Shown: positions 42,987 through 51,483, counted from the first letter of the stretch. The stretch: 64,000 nucleotides of DNA from Streptomyces erythrochromogenes (GCF_036170895.1 NZ_CP108036.1:2852001-2916000), one strand, 5' to 3'. Notes: generated by a model from the sequence alone, not told the origin. Numbers and translations: made by a program.

Positions 42987-43027
42987 GCCGCGTCCTGTCC
43001 CGGCCGGCCGGCGCGTCGCCGCCGGGG

Positions 43028-43354
43028 TCAGTACTTCGGCGCGTTGCGGGACCGCTGCACCTTCGTGGTGCGGCGGTCCTTCGCGTTCCAGCAGGCCTTG
43101 TGCCAGTGCCGCCGGTCGTCCACGCCGCCGTACTCGGGCCAGGCCACCAGGTGGGGGGTGCCGGAGGGGATCTCCTGGTCGCAGCCGGGGCAGCGGTAGC
43201 GCTTGCCCGCCGCGCTCGCGCCCGCGACGTGTCTGACCTTCCAGTCCTCGCCCTGGTACTCCTCGGTGCGCTCCAGCCCGAAGCGGTCCAGGCCGATACC
43301 GGGGCGGTCGTCCGGGTTCTCGCCGCCCCTCGGGCGGTTGTTGCGCGGTGACAC
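43028..43354 (-). CDS. small protein with putative zinc site
   Basis: 108 aa, not recognised. The N-terminal half is basic and polar (SPRNNRPRGGENPDDRPGIGLDRFGLERTEEYQGEDWKVRHV). The C-terminal half has YRCPGCDQEIPSGTPHLVAWPE and RRHWHKACWNAKDRR. The CxxC with a later HxxC is a likely Zn(II) knuckle, perhaps nucleic-acid binding. GTG 43354 has GTGAGG 9 nt upstream; a longer open frame upstream is not supported. It is convergent with ABC permease 2 (41 nt). Confidence 0.7.
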   Translation of the reverse strand: MSPRNNRPRGGENPDDRPGIGLDRFGLERTEEYQGEDWKVRHVAGASAAGKRYRCPGCDQEIPSGTPHLVAWPEYGGVDDRRHWHKACWNAKDRRTTKVQRSRNAPKY

Positions 43355-43583
43355 GTATACCTCACGGATGAGCCGACGGCAGTGACTTTCTTCCAGACTA
43401 CGCGCAGCGAGGCCGGGTACCCGCAGGGTGTCTACGGGGGGACGGGCCGATGACCGGTACTGGCCCGACAATCCCAATAACTTTCGTGTCAGCCCGTGCC
43501 TTTGGCACGTGTCAGACGTTGTTGCCATAGGAAGAACCGGTCCACCTGGGGAGGCCGCGTCAGTCGCGAGGAGGATGAAGGCG

Positions 43584-44615
43584 ATGCGCGTAGGAGCATT
43601 TGTACTGGCGGCCCAGTTCCCGGGCCAGGGACAGGGCGAGGCACTGCACCGGGCGGTGCGGACCGCGGAGGTGGCGGAGGAGGCCGGGCTCGACTCGGTC
43701 TGGCTGGCCGAGCACCACTTCGTTCCGTACGGGGTCTGCCCGTCGGCGGTGACCCTGGCGGGCCTGCTGCTGGGCCGGACCCGCCGGCTGCGGGTGGGTA
43801 CGGCGGTGAGCGTGCTGCCGAGCACGCACCCGGTCGCCCTCGGGGAGCAGGCGGCGCTGCTGCACGTGGCGTCGGGCGGCCGTTTCACCCTGGGGGTGGG
43901 GCGCGGCGGGCCGTGGGTGGACCTGGAGGTCTTCGGAGGCGGCCTGGACGCCTACGAGAACGGCTTCCCGGAGTCCCTGGACCTGCTGCGCCGATGGCTC
44001 ACCGAGGCGCGGGTGGGCGCCGCCGGGGAACGGTACGCCTTCCGCGAGGTGGCCGTCGTACCGCGGCCGTCGGAGGCCCTGGACGGGGACGGGTCGGGGC
44101 CGGAGGTCATCGTGGCCTGCACCTCGCCGTCGTCGGTGCGGATGGCCGCGCGGCGCGGGCTGCCGATGCTGCTGGGCATGCACTGCGGGGACGAGAACAA
44201 GGCCGAGATGGTCGCACTGTGGCGCAGCACGGCGCTGGCGGCGGGCCACTCCCCCGAGCACGTCGCCGCGGCCGGGCACGTCTCCGCCGGGGTGTGCCAG
44301 ATCGCGGACAGCACCGCCGGCGCGCGCGAGACCCTGCTGAAGTCCATGCCGGGCTGGCTCAGGCTGGGCCTGGACGCGCACGTGACCGTGGACGGCCGCG
44401 TGCGCGCGATGCGGGATCCCGTCGCCTACACGGAACTGCTGTGCGACCTGCATCCGGTGGGCACCCCGGAGCTGGCGGCGGACCGCCTGGCGGCCACCTC
44501 GGCGCGCACGGGCATCACGCGCTTCGCCCTCCTGACGGAGGGCTCCGGAGATCTCGCCGCGACGGAGGAGAACGTACGACGACTCGGCGCCGAAGTCCTG
44601 CCCCGTCTCGGCTGA
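43584..44615 (+). CDS. LLM-class flavin-dependent oxidoreductase (luciferase-like)
   Basis: 343 aa. Bacterial-luciferase-like barrel with EAGLDSVWLAEHHFVPYGVCPSAVTLAGLLLGRTRRLRVGTAV, GGRFTLGVGRGGPWVDLEVFG and SVRMAARRGLPMLLGMHC. It should use reduced flavin (FMNH2 or F420H2); the substrate is unknown. ATG 43584 is 9 nt after AGGAGG. An ATG at 43575 abuts that ribosome binding site and is less likely. It is convergent with the SCO5389-type gene. Confidence 0.85.
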   Translation: MRVGAFVLAAQFPGQGQGEALHRAVRTAEVAEEAGLDSVWLAEHHFVPYGVCPSAVTLAGLLLGRTRRLRVGTAVSVLPSTHPVALGEQAALLHVASGGRFTLGVGRGGPWVDLEVFGGGLDAYENGFPESLDLLRRWLTEARVGAAGERYAFREVAVVPRPSEALDGDGSGPEVIVACTSPSSVRMAARRGLPMLLGMHCGDENKAEMVALWRSTALAAGHSPEHVAAAGHVSAGVCQIADSTAGARETLLKSMPGWLRLGLDAHVTVDGRVRAMRDPVAYTELLCDLHPVGTPELAADRLAATSARTGITRFALLTEGSGDLAATEENVRRLGAEVLPRLG

Positions 44616-44638
44616 GATCTACCGGCTCGGGCCTCGGC

Positions 44639-45031
44639 TCAGCAGTCCCGCAGTTCCGGCGACTGGTTGAGCAGCTGACCGCGGATCGAAGTGAACTTGG
44701 CCAGCCGGTCGTCCACCGAGGGATCCAGCGGGAAGACCGCCACCCGGTGACAGTTCTGGAATGCCAGGCGCACTCCGAAGTGCCGCTGCAGCGCACCGCG
44801 TATCGCGTCACTAGCGAGTGCGCGCAACAGCTGCCCACGCGCCTGCTCGTCGGGCGGCGGCGTCTGGTTGTCGGCGAACTGTCCGCCGTCCACCTTCAGC
44901 TGGGCCACCAGCGAGCTGATCATCTCCCATGCGAAGGGCAGGGAGGTCCGGACGCAGTCGACGAAAGCGGCTTCGTCGACCTCGCCTCGCTCGGCCTGTT
45001 CGAGTAGGGCCGGTGAGACGTCGAGCGACAT
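44639..45031 (-). CDS. SCO5389-family protein
   Basis: 130 aa, soluble, with no recognised catalytic motif: MSLDVSPALLEQAERGEVDEAAFVDCVRTSLPFAWEMISSLVAQL, then GQLLRALASDAIRGALQRHFGVRLAFQNCHRVAVFP. I recall this as a conserved actinobacterial family named after S. coelicolor SCO5389. ATG 45031 has GAGAGGAGAACCC upstream. It is divergent from nucS with about 220 nt between. Confidence 0.75.
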   Translation of the reverse strand: MSLDVSPALLEQAERGEVDEAAFVDCVRTSLPFAWEMISSLVAQLKVDGGQFADNQTPPPDEQARGQLLRALASDAIRGALQRHFGVRLAFQNCHRVAVFPLDPSVDDRLAKFTSIRGQLLNQSPELRDC

Positions 45032-45250
45032 GGGTTCTCCTCTCGCGACCCCGGCTGACTGGTTGCCGGAGTCTTACGGGCAGGGAAGGAGATCGCGACG
45101 CAGAGTGCACGCTCGACAACCTCCCGCTCACCACGGTAGGCGCCCGCTGGGTGACGCACCAGGAGAATGCGCATACAACGCGCCATCGGCGAACGGGGCT
45201 TTCAGGGGCGAATCGCGTGGAGGGCCGTAGGTCGAGTAGCGTTGCCGACC

Positions 45251-45922
45251 ATGCGTCTCGTGATTGCCCGCTGCTCCGTCGACTATGCGGGCCGGCTCAC
45301 CGCCCACCTGCCCTCGGCACCCCGTCTGATCCTCGTGAAGGCCGACGGCAGTGTCTCGATCCACGCGGACGACCGGGCGTACAAACCGCTCAACTGGATG
45401 TCGCCTCCGTGCACCCTCAAAGAGGGGAGCGGGGACGACGCCGGCGTGTGGACGGTCGTCAACAAGGCGGGCGAGAAGCTCATCATCACCATGGAAGAAG
45501 TCCTCCACGACTCCTCCCACGAGCTCGGCACCGACCCGGGTCTCATCAAGGACGGCGTGGAGGCGCACCTCCAGGAGCTGCTCGCCGACCGCATCGAGAC
45601 CCTGGGCGAGGGTTACACCCTGATCCGCCGCGAGTACATGACGGCGATCGGCCCGGTCGACATCCTGTGCCGGGACGCCTCGGGCGCGACGGTGGCGGTG
45701 GAGATCAAGCGCCGCGGCGAGATCGACGGCGTGGAGCAGCTGACCCGCTACCTGGAGCTGCTCAACCGCGATCCGCACCTGGCCCCGGTCCGCGGCGTCT
45801 TCGCCGCGCAGGAGATCAAGCCGCAGGCGAAGGTGCTGGCGACGGACCGCGGGATGGACTGCGTGGTCCTGGACTACAACGCCCTGCGCGGCATCGAGGA
45901 CGACAAGCTCCGCCTGTTCTGA
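45251..45922 (+). CDS. nucS: mismatch-specific endonuclease NucS
   Basis: 223 aa. It cleaves DNA at mismatches and drives the non-canonical mismatch repair of actinobacteria that lack MutS/MutL, working with the sliding clamp. The N-terminal DNA-binding/dimer domain is [50 protein letters not shown]. The C-terminal nuclease has [38 protein letters not shown], with the D-x-n-E-x-K core. The C-terminal LRLF is a likely clamp-binding tail. The frame extends to 45167, but ATG 45251 starts the conserved region, and TAGCGT (45237-45242) lies 8 nt upstream, fitting a leaderless mRNA. Confidence 0.95.
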   Translation: MRLVIARCSVDYAGRLTAHLPSAPRLILVKADGSVSIHADDRAYKPLNWMSPPCTLKEGSGDDAGVWTVVNKAGEKLIITMEEVLHDSSHELGTDPGLIKDGVEAHLQELLADRIETLGEGYTLIRREYMTAIGPVDILCRDASGATVAVEIKRRGEIDGVEQLTRYLELLNRDPHLAPVRGVFAAQEIKPQAKVLATDRGMDCVVLDYNALRGIEDDKLRLF

Positions 45923-45939
45923 CCCCCCGTTGAAACGAA

Positions 45940-45967
45940 ACGGCTCCGTCCTCCCGGACGGAGCCGT
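45940..45967. terminator. nucS terminator
   Basis: ACGGCTCCGTCC (45940-45951) pairs with 45956-45967 around TCCC; an outer TGAAACG/CGTTTCA adds to the stem. It is bidirectional between nucS and the convergent P-loop gene. Confidence 0.85.
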
Positions 45968-45974
45968 CGGCGTT

Positions 45975-48578
45975 TCAGGGGGTGACGACCGGCGAGGTGG
46001 CGGTGGCCGTGCCCGTCACCGTGCCGGTTTCCGTGGGAGTCGGCGCAGCGGTCTCCGTCGGCTCCTGGGTCGGCGTCTGGGAGTTCGTCGGGGCCGAAGA
46101 GGACGTCGGCGCCTGGGAGTTCGGGGGCGTCGTGGAGGGGCGCCGGGACGGGGTACGGCCGGGAGTGCGGCCGGGGGCCGGGGCGAGGCTCGCACCCGGG
46201 GCCGGAGCCGTGGAACCCTGCGAGGGGGCCGTCGCGGGCTGCTCCGGCGCAGGATCGTTCCCTCCGGTCTCCTGGGCCGTCGAGGGCGTCCTGGAGGCCT
46301 CCGGGGTCGAGGACACGGCCGGCCCCTGCGCGGGCGGCTCACTGTCCGAGGAGCTCATCGCGAAGCTGACGACCGTGCCCAGCGCCACCGCGGTCAGCGC
46401 TCCCGCGGCGGCCAGCATCACGAGCTTGCGGCGGCCTGCGTCCCGGCGGGGCGGCGCGGCGGGAACCGGGGCCGCGGGGGCGGGTGCGTCCTGCTTCGGC
46501 GACAGCGGGAAGGCGTCCTCGAACACCGCCGACAGCGTCGTGGGCGGCTCCGAGCCCTGGGTCACGGGCACCACCGGGGTCATCCGCGTGACCGCCTCGG
46601 CGGAAACCGGGACCGGAGCAGCGGCGGGGGCCGCGGGCGCCCCGGCGGTCAGCGGCGAGGCGGGGAGGGCCGGAGCCGGGCGGGTGGCCGGGGAGGTCCG
46701 GACGGCCGCAGCCGGCCGAACGGCCGGGGTCGCCCGGGTGGCCGGGGTCGCCGGGGTGGCGGGGGTCTTGCGGGCGGCCGGGGTCGCCACGGTCACGGCC
46801 TCGGCGGCCGGGGTCGCCACGGTCGCCGCCTCGGTGGCCGGGGTCGCCACGGTCACGGCCTCCGAGGCCGCCGCGGGCGCTTCCAGGCGCAGCGGCGGCG
46901 ATGCCGTCGCCCCAGCGACCTCACGGTCCACGACCAGCGCCAGCGCCCGCCGGCCCGCCACGGTGCCCCGCTTGTCGGCGAGCGCGCCCCGCAGCCCGAT
47001 CGAGGTCTCCAGCTCGGCGCGGGCCCGGTCGAGCCGCCCCTCGCACAGGGCGAGCACCCCGAGCTCGTGGTGGAAGTACGCCTGCTCGGCGACCTCTCCC
47101 GCCTTGCGCGCGGCCTCGGCCCCCGAGCGCAGCACCCGCTCCCAGGCCTCCCAGTGCAGCGAGGCCGCGAAGGCGGGGGCGGCCGTACGCGCCAGCACCG
47201 CCGCCGCCACCACGTCCGCGCCGGCCAGCGCCGCGAGCACCGCGTCCGCCTCCGCCGCCACCCGCTCCGGGACCACCGAGGCGTGACCGGTCCACCAGGC
47301 GTAGTGCCGGGCGGCCGTACGGGCCTCCTCCGACGCGGTGTCCCCGTAGCCGACGTCCTCCAGCTGGCGGGCGACGCCGGCGGCCAGCCGGTAGCGCGTC
47401 CCGACGGGCGTCAGCAGCCCGCAGGCCAGCAGTTCGGCCACCGCCGTGTCGGCGTGGGTGTCCCCCACGAGCGCCGGCAGGTGGGCGTGGTGCGGCAGTT
47501 CGCCGCCCAGCGCGCACGCGATCCGCAGGGCCGCCCGGGCCGACTCGCTGACCCGCGACGCCAGCAGCTCCGCCGGGGCCGCGCCCTCGGCGAGCGTCGG
47601 CAGCGGGACCACTCCGCTGTCGCGCGGGCGCTCCTCGAAGACGCCCGGCTCCTCCTCGTCGTCGTCCTCGCCGCTGTGGTTGAGCTCGTCGCGCTGGCGC
47701 AGCATCGCGGCGGCCTGCACGAAGCGCAGCGGCAGGCCCTCGGAGGCGAACCTCAGGTCGCCCGCCCAGGCGGCCTCCTCGTCCGTCAGCGGGCGTCCGA
47801 GGCCCGCCTCCAGCAGGAGCACGCAGTCGGCCTTGCCGAGGCCGGTGAGGAAGACCTCTTCGATGTGGGAGTCGTCGGAGGGGGCCTTGGTGTCGGGAGT
47901 GGCCGCCAGCAGGTAGGCGCATTCGGGGGTGGCGCGCAGCAGCTCGTCGAGAGCGCTCCCGCCCATCTCCAGGTCGTCGAGGAGGACGACGGCCCCGATG
48001 TCGCGCACGCGGGCGAGGAGCTCGTCGCGTTCGGGGCGTTCCCGCGGGGCGTCGTACACGGTCGCGTAGAGCGCGTGGAGCAGTTCCCCGGGCTGCTGGT
48101 GCCCGTGGCCGCTGAGCCGTACGACACCGTCGGGCGCGACGCCCGCGCACTGGGCGGCGACCGCGTCGAGCAGTGCGCTGCGGCCGGACCCGGACGGGCC
48201 GGTCAGGCGGACCGAGCGGCCGCGGCCCAGGAGCCGGACGAGCCGCTCCAGCTCCTCGTCCCGGGCGAGCAGGGGCCGGGCGGATATCGGGGAGCCCGGC
48301 AGTACGGGCGGTCTGGCGGCGGTGTCCCGGGCCGCGCGGGCCGCGGCGTCGCGCTTGGCGGGGCGGGCGCGCTCGGTGCCCGGCCGCAGCGGTTCGATCT
48401 CGCTGCCGTCGACGGGGTTGACGGTGAGGGTGAAGTCGCCGGCGGTCAGGGTGACGACCCGCGCGGGCCCGGCGGACGCGGGCGACGCCGACGCGGGGGA
48501 CGCGGGCGCGGAGGCGGGCGGCGCGGTGCCGCCCGCGGCCTGCTCGTCCCGCTCGCTCTGCCCCTGTGTACGGTCCAT
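45975..48578 (-). CDS. membrane-anchored STAND/AAA-like P-loop protein with Pro/Thr-rich exterior tail
   Basis: 867 aa. An Ala/Pro/Ser-rich N-terminus (20-45) is followed by an NTPase domain with Walker A GPSGSGRS (127-134), Walker B VVLLDD (Asp201-202) and a sensor-like LLAATPDTKAP. Next comes an all-helical region (about 330-570), then low complexity with 30-bp repeats (585-700). One membrane helix RKLVMLAAAGALTAVALGTVVSFAM (about 717-741) precedes a 126-residue Pro/Thr/Ser tail outside the cell (TPTQEPTETAAPTPTETGTVTG). The layout resembles a cytoplasmic STAND-type switch tethered to the wall. No effector domain is recognised. ATG 48578 lies after a weak ribosome binding site. Confidence 0.75.
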   Translation of the reverse strand: MDRTQGQSERDEQAAGGTAPPASAPASPASASPASAGPARVVTLTAGDFTLTVNPVDGSEIEPLRPGTERARPAKRDAAARAARDTAARPPVLPGSPISARPLLARDEELERLVRLLGRGRSVRLTGPSGSGRSALLDAVAAQCAGVAPDGVVRLSGHGHQQPGELLHALYATVYDAPRERPERDELLARVRDIGAVVLLDDLEMGGSALDELLRATPECAYLLAATPDTKAPSDDSHIEEVFLTGLGKADCVLLLEAGLGRPLTDEEAAWAGDLRFASEGLPLRFVQAAAMLRQRDELNHSGEDDDEEEPGVFEERPRDSGVVPLPTLAEGAAPAELLASRVSESARAALRIACALGGELPHHAHLPALVGDTHADTAVAELLACGLLTPVGTRYRLAAGVARQLEDVGYGDTASEEARTAARHYAWWTGHASVVPERVAAEADAVLAALAGADVVAAAVLARTAAPAFAASLHWEAWERVLRSGAEAARKAGEVAEQAYFHHELGVLALCEGRLDRARAELETSIGLRGALADKRGTVAGRRALALVVDREVAGATASPPLRLEAPAAASEAVTVATPATEAATVATPAAEAVTVATPAARKTPATPATPATRATPAVRPAAAVRTSPATRPAPALPASPLTAGAPAAPAAAPVPVSAEAVTRMTPVVPVTQGSEPPTTLSAVFEDAFPLSPKQDAPAPAAPVPAAPPRRDAGRRKLVMLAAAGALTAVALGTVVSFAMSSSDSEPPAQGPAVSSTPEASRTPSTAQETGGNDPAPEQPATAPSQGSTAPAPGASLAPAPGRTPGRTPSRRPSTTPPNSQAPTSSSAPTNSQTPTQEPTETAAPTPTETGTVTGTATATSPVVTP
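46775..46864. repeat. three tandem 30-bp repeats in the P-loop protein gene
   Basis: A unit close to GCCGGGGTCGCCACGGTCAC plus GGCCTCGGCG (plus strand) occurs three times with one or two changes. It encodes AAEAVTVATPA-type decapeptides in the low-complexity linker, and flanking APAVRPAA and TPATPAT runs extend the pattern. Such repeats vary in copy number between strains. Confidence 0.8.
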
Positions 48579-48769
48579 GACCCAGTCCCCCGATCGCGGG
48601 CCGCGCGCCTCGCCGTCGTACCGCCCGGCCGTCGCGCACCCGCTGTCGCCACTGGTCCGGTTTCCGCCCGAACCCTAGACCGTGGCCGGGCGTGCGGGAA
48701 ACCGCAGGGGCTCGATCACCACCGGACCGTTACTTTCCGCAGGAAATGCAAAGGTCAGCGGCTTGCGGG

Positions 48770-49093
48770 TCAGACCCTGGGGAGGGACTCGGCTTCCAGG
48801 CCGCCCTCGATCGCGAGGATCCGGTGCAGCCGGGTCGCGACGAGCAGCCGCTGCATCTGCGGAGGCACCCCGCGCAGGACGAGGCGTCGTCCGGTCCGGC
48901 CGGCCCTCCGGTGCGCGCCCATGATCACGCCGAGGCCGGTCGCGTCCCAGGAGTCGAGCCCGGTGAGGTCGAGCACGAGGTCGCCCTGGCCGTCGTCGAG
49001 GGCGGTGTGGAGGACCGTACGGGCGTCCGCCGCGCTGCGCACGTCGAGGCGGCCCCCGACAGCGAGTTCGGCGTGGTCGCCCCTGATGTGCAT
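48770..49093 (-). CDS. STAS-domain (anti-sigma factor antagonist-like) protein
   Basis: 107 aa, a single STAS domain: MHIRGDHAELAVGGRLDVRSAADARTVLHTAL, then GDLVLDLTGLDSWDATGLGVIMGAHRRA. In BldG and SpoIIAA the motif is D-S-(S/T)-G-L-G, with the first Ser phosphorylated by an anti-sigma kinase. Here it is D-A-T-G-L-G, so that site is Ala and control by phosphorylation is doubtful. The P-loop protein gene lies downstream. ATG 49093 has no strong ribosome binding site. Confidence 0.85.
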   Translation of the reverse strand: MHIRGDHAELAVGGRLDVRSAADARTVLHTALDDGQGDLVLDLTGLDSWDATGLGVIMGAHRRAGRTGRRLVLRGVPPQMQRLLVATRLHRILAIEGGLEAESLPRV

Positions 49094-49265
49094 GTGTACT
49101 CCCGGCAGTACTGCGTACGTATGGCAACTGGCCCGTGGTCGGCAACTCTCACTGCAACTGACTGCCGCACGGGCAGGGAAGTTGCCGACCGTGAGCGAAC
49201 CGATACCTAATTCACCCTGACGGGTGAAGGCATTCGAACGATGGCGCTCAGTGGCTGGACCGCTC

Positions 49266-50114
49266 TCAGTGCTTGTAGAAACCCTGGCCGCTCTTGCGGC
49301 CGATGTCCCCGGCGTCCACCATGCGGCGCATGAGCTCCGGCGGCGCGAACTTCTCGTCCTGGGACTCGGTGTAGATGTTGCTGGTGGCGTGCAGCAGGAT
49401 GTCGACGCCCGTGAGGTCGGCGGTGGCCAGCGGGCCCATCGCGTGACCGAAGCCCAGCTTGCAGGCGATGTCGATGTCCTCGGCGGAGGCGACGCCCGAT
49501 TCGTACAGCTTGGCGGCCTCGACGACCAGCGCGGAGATCAGACGGGTCGTCACGAAGCCGGCGACGTCGCGGTTGACGACGATGCAGGTCTTGCCGACGG
49601 ACTCGGCGAACGCCCGGGTGGTGGCGAGGGTTTCGTCGCTCGTCTTGTAGCCGCGGACCAGCTCGCACAGCTGCATCATCGGGACGGGCGAGAAGAAGTG
49701 CGCGCCGACGACCCGCTCCGGACGCTCCGTCACGGCCGCGATCTTGGTGATCGGGATGGCGGAGGTGTTGGAGGCGAGGATGGCGTCGTCGCGCACGATC
49801 TTGTCGAGGGCGCGGAAGATCTCGTGCTTGATCTCGATCTTCTCGAAGGCCGCTTCCACCACGATGTCGACGTCGGCGACGGCGTCCAGGTCGGTGGTCG
49901 TCGTGATGCGGGCGAGCGCCGCCTCGGCGTCCTCGGCGGTCAGCTTGCCCTTGGAGACGAACTTGTCGTACGAGGCCTTGATCCCGTCCGTGCCCCGGGT
50001 CAGCGCGGCGTCGGTGACGTCGCGCAGCACGACGTCCCATCCCGCCTGAGCGGAGACCTGAGCGATCCCGGAACCCATGAGTCCCGCACCGATGACGGCG
50101 AGCTTCCCAGCCAC
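49266..50114 (-). CDS. 3-hydroxybutyryl-CoA dehydrogenase
   Basis: 282 aa, NAD(P)-binding 3-hydroxyacyl-CoA dehydrogenase. The Rossmann motif is IGAGLMGSGIAQ (about 7-18), followed by VVEAAFEKIEIKHEIF, ASNTSAIPITKIA, GAHFFSPVPMMQLCELV (the catalytic His in AHFFSP) and VNRDVAGFVTTRLI. The C-terminal domain ends GQGFYKH. It acts on C4 acyl-CoA and complements the thiolase at 31346-32545. It stands alone between a STAS gene and the divergent cobalamin adenosyltransferase. Confidence 0.94.
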   Translation of the reverse strand: MAGKLAVIGAGLMGSGIAQVSAQAGWDVVLRDVTDAALTRGTDGIKASYDKFVSKGKLTAEDAEAALARITTTTDLDAVADVDIVVEAAFEKIEIKHEIFRALDKIVRDDAILASNTSAIPITKIAAVTERPERVVGAHFFSPVPMMQLCELVRGYKTSDETLATTRAFAESVGKTCIVVNRDVAGFVTTRLISALVVEAAKLYESGVASAEDIDIACKLGFGHAMGPLATADLTGVDILLHATSNIYTESQDEKFAPPELMRRMVDAGDIGRKSGQGFYKH

Positions 50115-50328
50115 TGCACACCCCTCGTTGTTCTCAAATACGGCACGGCTTCGTAGCCACTCCGGCGGAGACTAGCGCCCGGGGGGTGCGGTGTGACCGC
50201 GAAGTAACACGCGTCACGTCTCAGATGACGGACATCACACCGGTACGGCCCATGACCGGTGCGCTGCCTCACAGTTCGCGCGTCGCCGGCGCCGCCGCGC
50301 GCCCGGCGGGCCCGTCTACCCTGGCCGC

Positions 50329-50901
50329 ATGGTGAACCTCACGCGCATCTACACCCGTACCGGCGACAAGGGCACGACCGCCCTGGGCGACATGAGCCGC
50401 ACGGCCAAGACCGACCTGCGGATCTCCGCGTACGCCGACGCCAACGAGGCCAACGCGGCCATCGGGACGGCCATCGCGCTGGGCGCCCTGCCCGCCGAGG
50501 TCGTGAAGGTCCTGGTGCGGGTGCAGAACGACCTGTTCGACGTGGGCGCGGACCTGTGCACCCCGGTCGTCGAGAACCCGGAGTACCCGCCGCTGCGCGT
50601 GGAGCAGTTCTACGTCGACAAGCTGGAGGCCGACTGCGACCTCTTCCTGGAGCAGGTGGAGAAGCTGCGCAGCTTCATCCTGCCCGGCGGCACTCCCGGC
50701 GCGGCCCTGCTGCACCAGGCCTGCACGGTGGTCCGGCGCGCCGAGCGGTCGACGTGGGCGGCGCTGGAGGTCCACGGGGAGTCGATGAACCCGCTCACCG
50801 CCACCTATCTCAACCGCCTCTCCGACCTCCTGTTCATCCTGGCCCGGGTGGCCAACAAGGAGGTCGGGGACGTGCTGTGGGTGCCGGGCGGCGAGCGGTA
50901 G
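50329..50901 (+). CDS. ATP:cob(I)alamin adenosyltransferase, PduO type
   Basis: 190 aa. MVNLTRIYTRTGDKGTTALGDMSR is the ATP-binding N-terminus; ISAYADANEANAAIG, CDLFLEQVEKLRSFILPGGTPGAALLHQACTVVRRAER and NRLSDLLFILARVAN are the classic PduO/MMAB signatures. It makes adenosylcobalamin, the cofactor of IcmA and methylmalonyl-CoA mutase. TACCCT (50317-50322) lies 6 nt before ATG 50329 with no ribosome binding site, so it is probably leaderless. It is divergent from the hydroxybutyryl-CoA dehydrogenase gene. Confidence 0.95.
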   Translation: MVNLTRIYTRTGDKGTTALGDMSRTAKTDLRISAYADANEANAAIGTAIALGALPAEVVKVLVRVQNDLFDVGADLCTPVVENPEYPPLRVEQFYVDKLEADCDLFLEQVEKLRSFILPGGTPGAALLHQACTVVRRAERSTWAALEVHGESMNPLTATYLNRLSDLLFILARVANKEVGDVLWVPGGER

Positions 50902-50907
50902 GCGGGG

Positions 50908-51483
50908 TCAGCGCTCGGAGCGGGCCAGGGAGGGCTGCTCCTCGTCGGCGCCCGCGGGCGCCTTCGGCGGCCACACCGTGTAGCCGACCGCGACGAGCGC
51001 GTGGATGGCGACCGCCCGCAGGGCGCCGGACTGCCACGCCCGCAGCGAGCTGATGTCGCCCGCGTCGCCCACGTACCAGATCGCCGCCTGGAGCAGGCCG
51101 ACGCCGACGGCGGCGGCGAGGACGGTCCGGGTCCACAGCTTCCACTCGTGCGCGACCCGGGCCTTCCCGTAGCCGGCACCGGCCGGCTTGGGGCCTCCGG
51201 CCAGCCGGTGGGCGGCGTGCCCGTCGAGCCATTTGATCGTGTAGTGGCCGTACGCGACGGTGTAGCCGATGTAGAGGGCGGCCACGCCGTGCTTCCAGTC
51301 CGGCTCGGCGCCGTTCTTCAGGTCCATCGTGGTGACGACGAGCAGCACCAGCTCCATCAGCGGCTCGCACAGCAGGACCGCGGCCCCCAGCCGTGGCATC
51401 TTCGCGAGGTAGCGCAGGGCGAGTCCCGCCGCCAGCAGGACCCAGAAGCCGATCTCACAGGCGATGATCAGCGCGACGATCAC
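50908..51483 (-). CDS. integral membrane protein, unknown
   Basis: 191 aa with about five membrane segments: IVALIIACEIGFWVLLAAGLALRYL, GAAVLLCEPLMELVLLVVTTMDL, AALYIGYTVAYGHYTIKWLDG, RTVLAAAVGVGLLQAAIWYV and AVAIHALVAVGYTVWPP. The polar motif HAAHRLAGGPKPAGAGYGKARVAHEWKLW lies in a loop. I do not recognise the function. GTG 51483 has GGAGAGTCCC just upstream; the longer open frame to 51630 overlaps the divergent promoter region. It is convergent with the adenosyltransferase gene (6 nt apart). Confidence 0.8.
   Translation of the reverse strand: MIVALIIACEIGFWVLLAAGLALRYLAKMPRLGAAVLLCEPLMELVLLVVTTMDLKNGAEPDWKHGVAALYIGYTVAYGHYTIKWLDGHAAHRLAGGPKPAGAGYGKARVAHEWKLWTRTVLAAAVGVGLLQAAIWYVGDAGDISSLRAWQSGALRAVAIHALVAVGYTVWPPKAPAGADEEQPSLARSER

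Noticed and set aside
45930..49220. Plus-strand open frame of 1096 codons across nucS terminator, P-loop gene and STAS gene
   Set aside because: It spans three features including a terminator and gives an RGRGG-type low-complexity translation; the minus-strand genes have clear domains.
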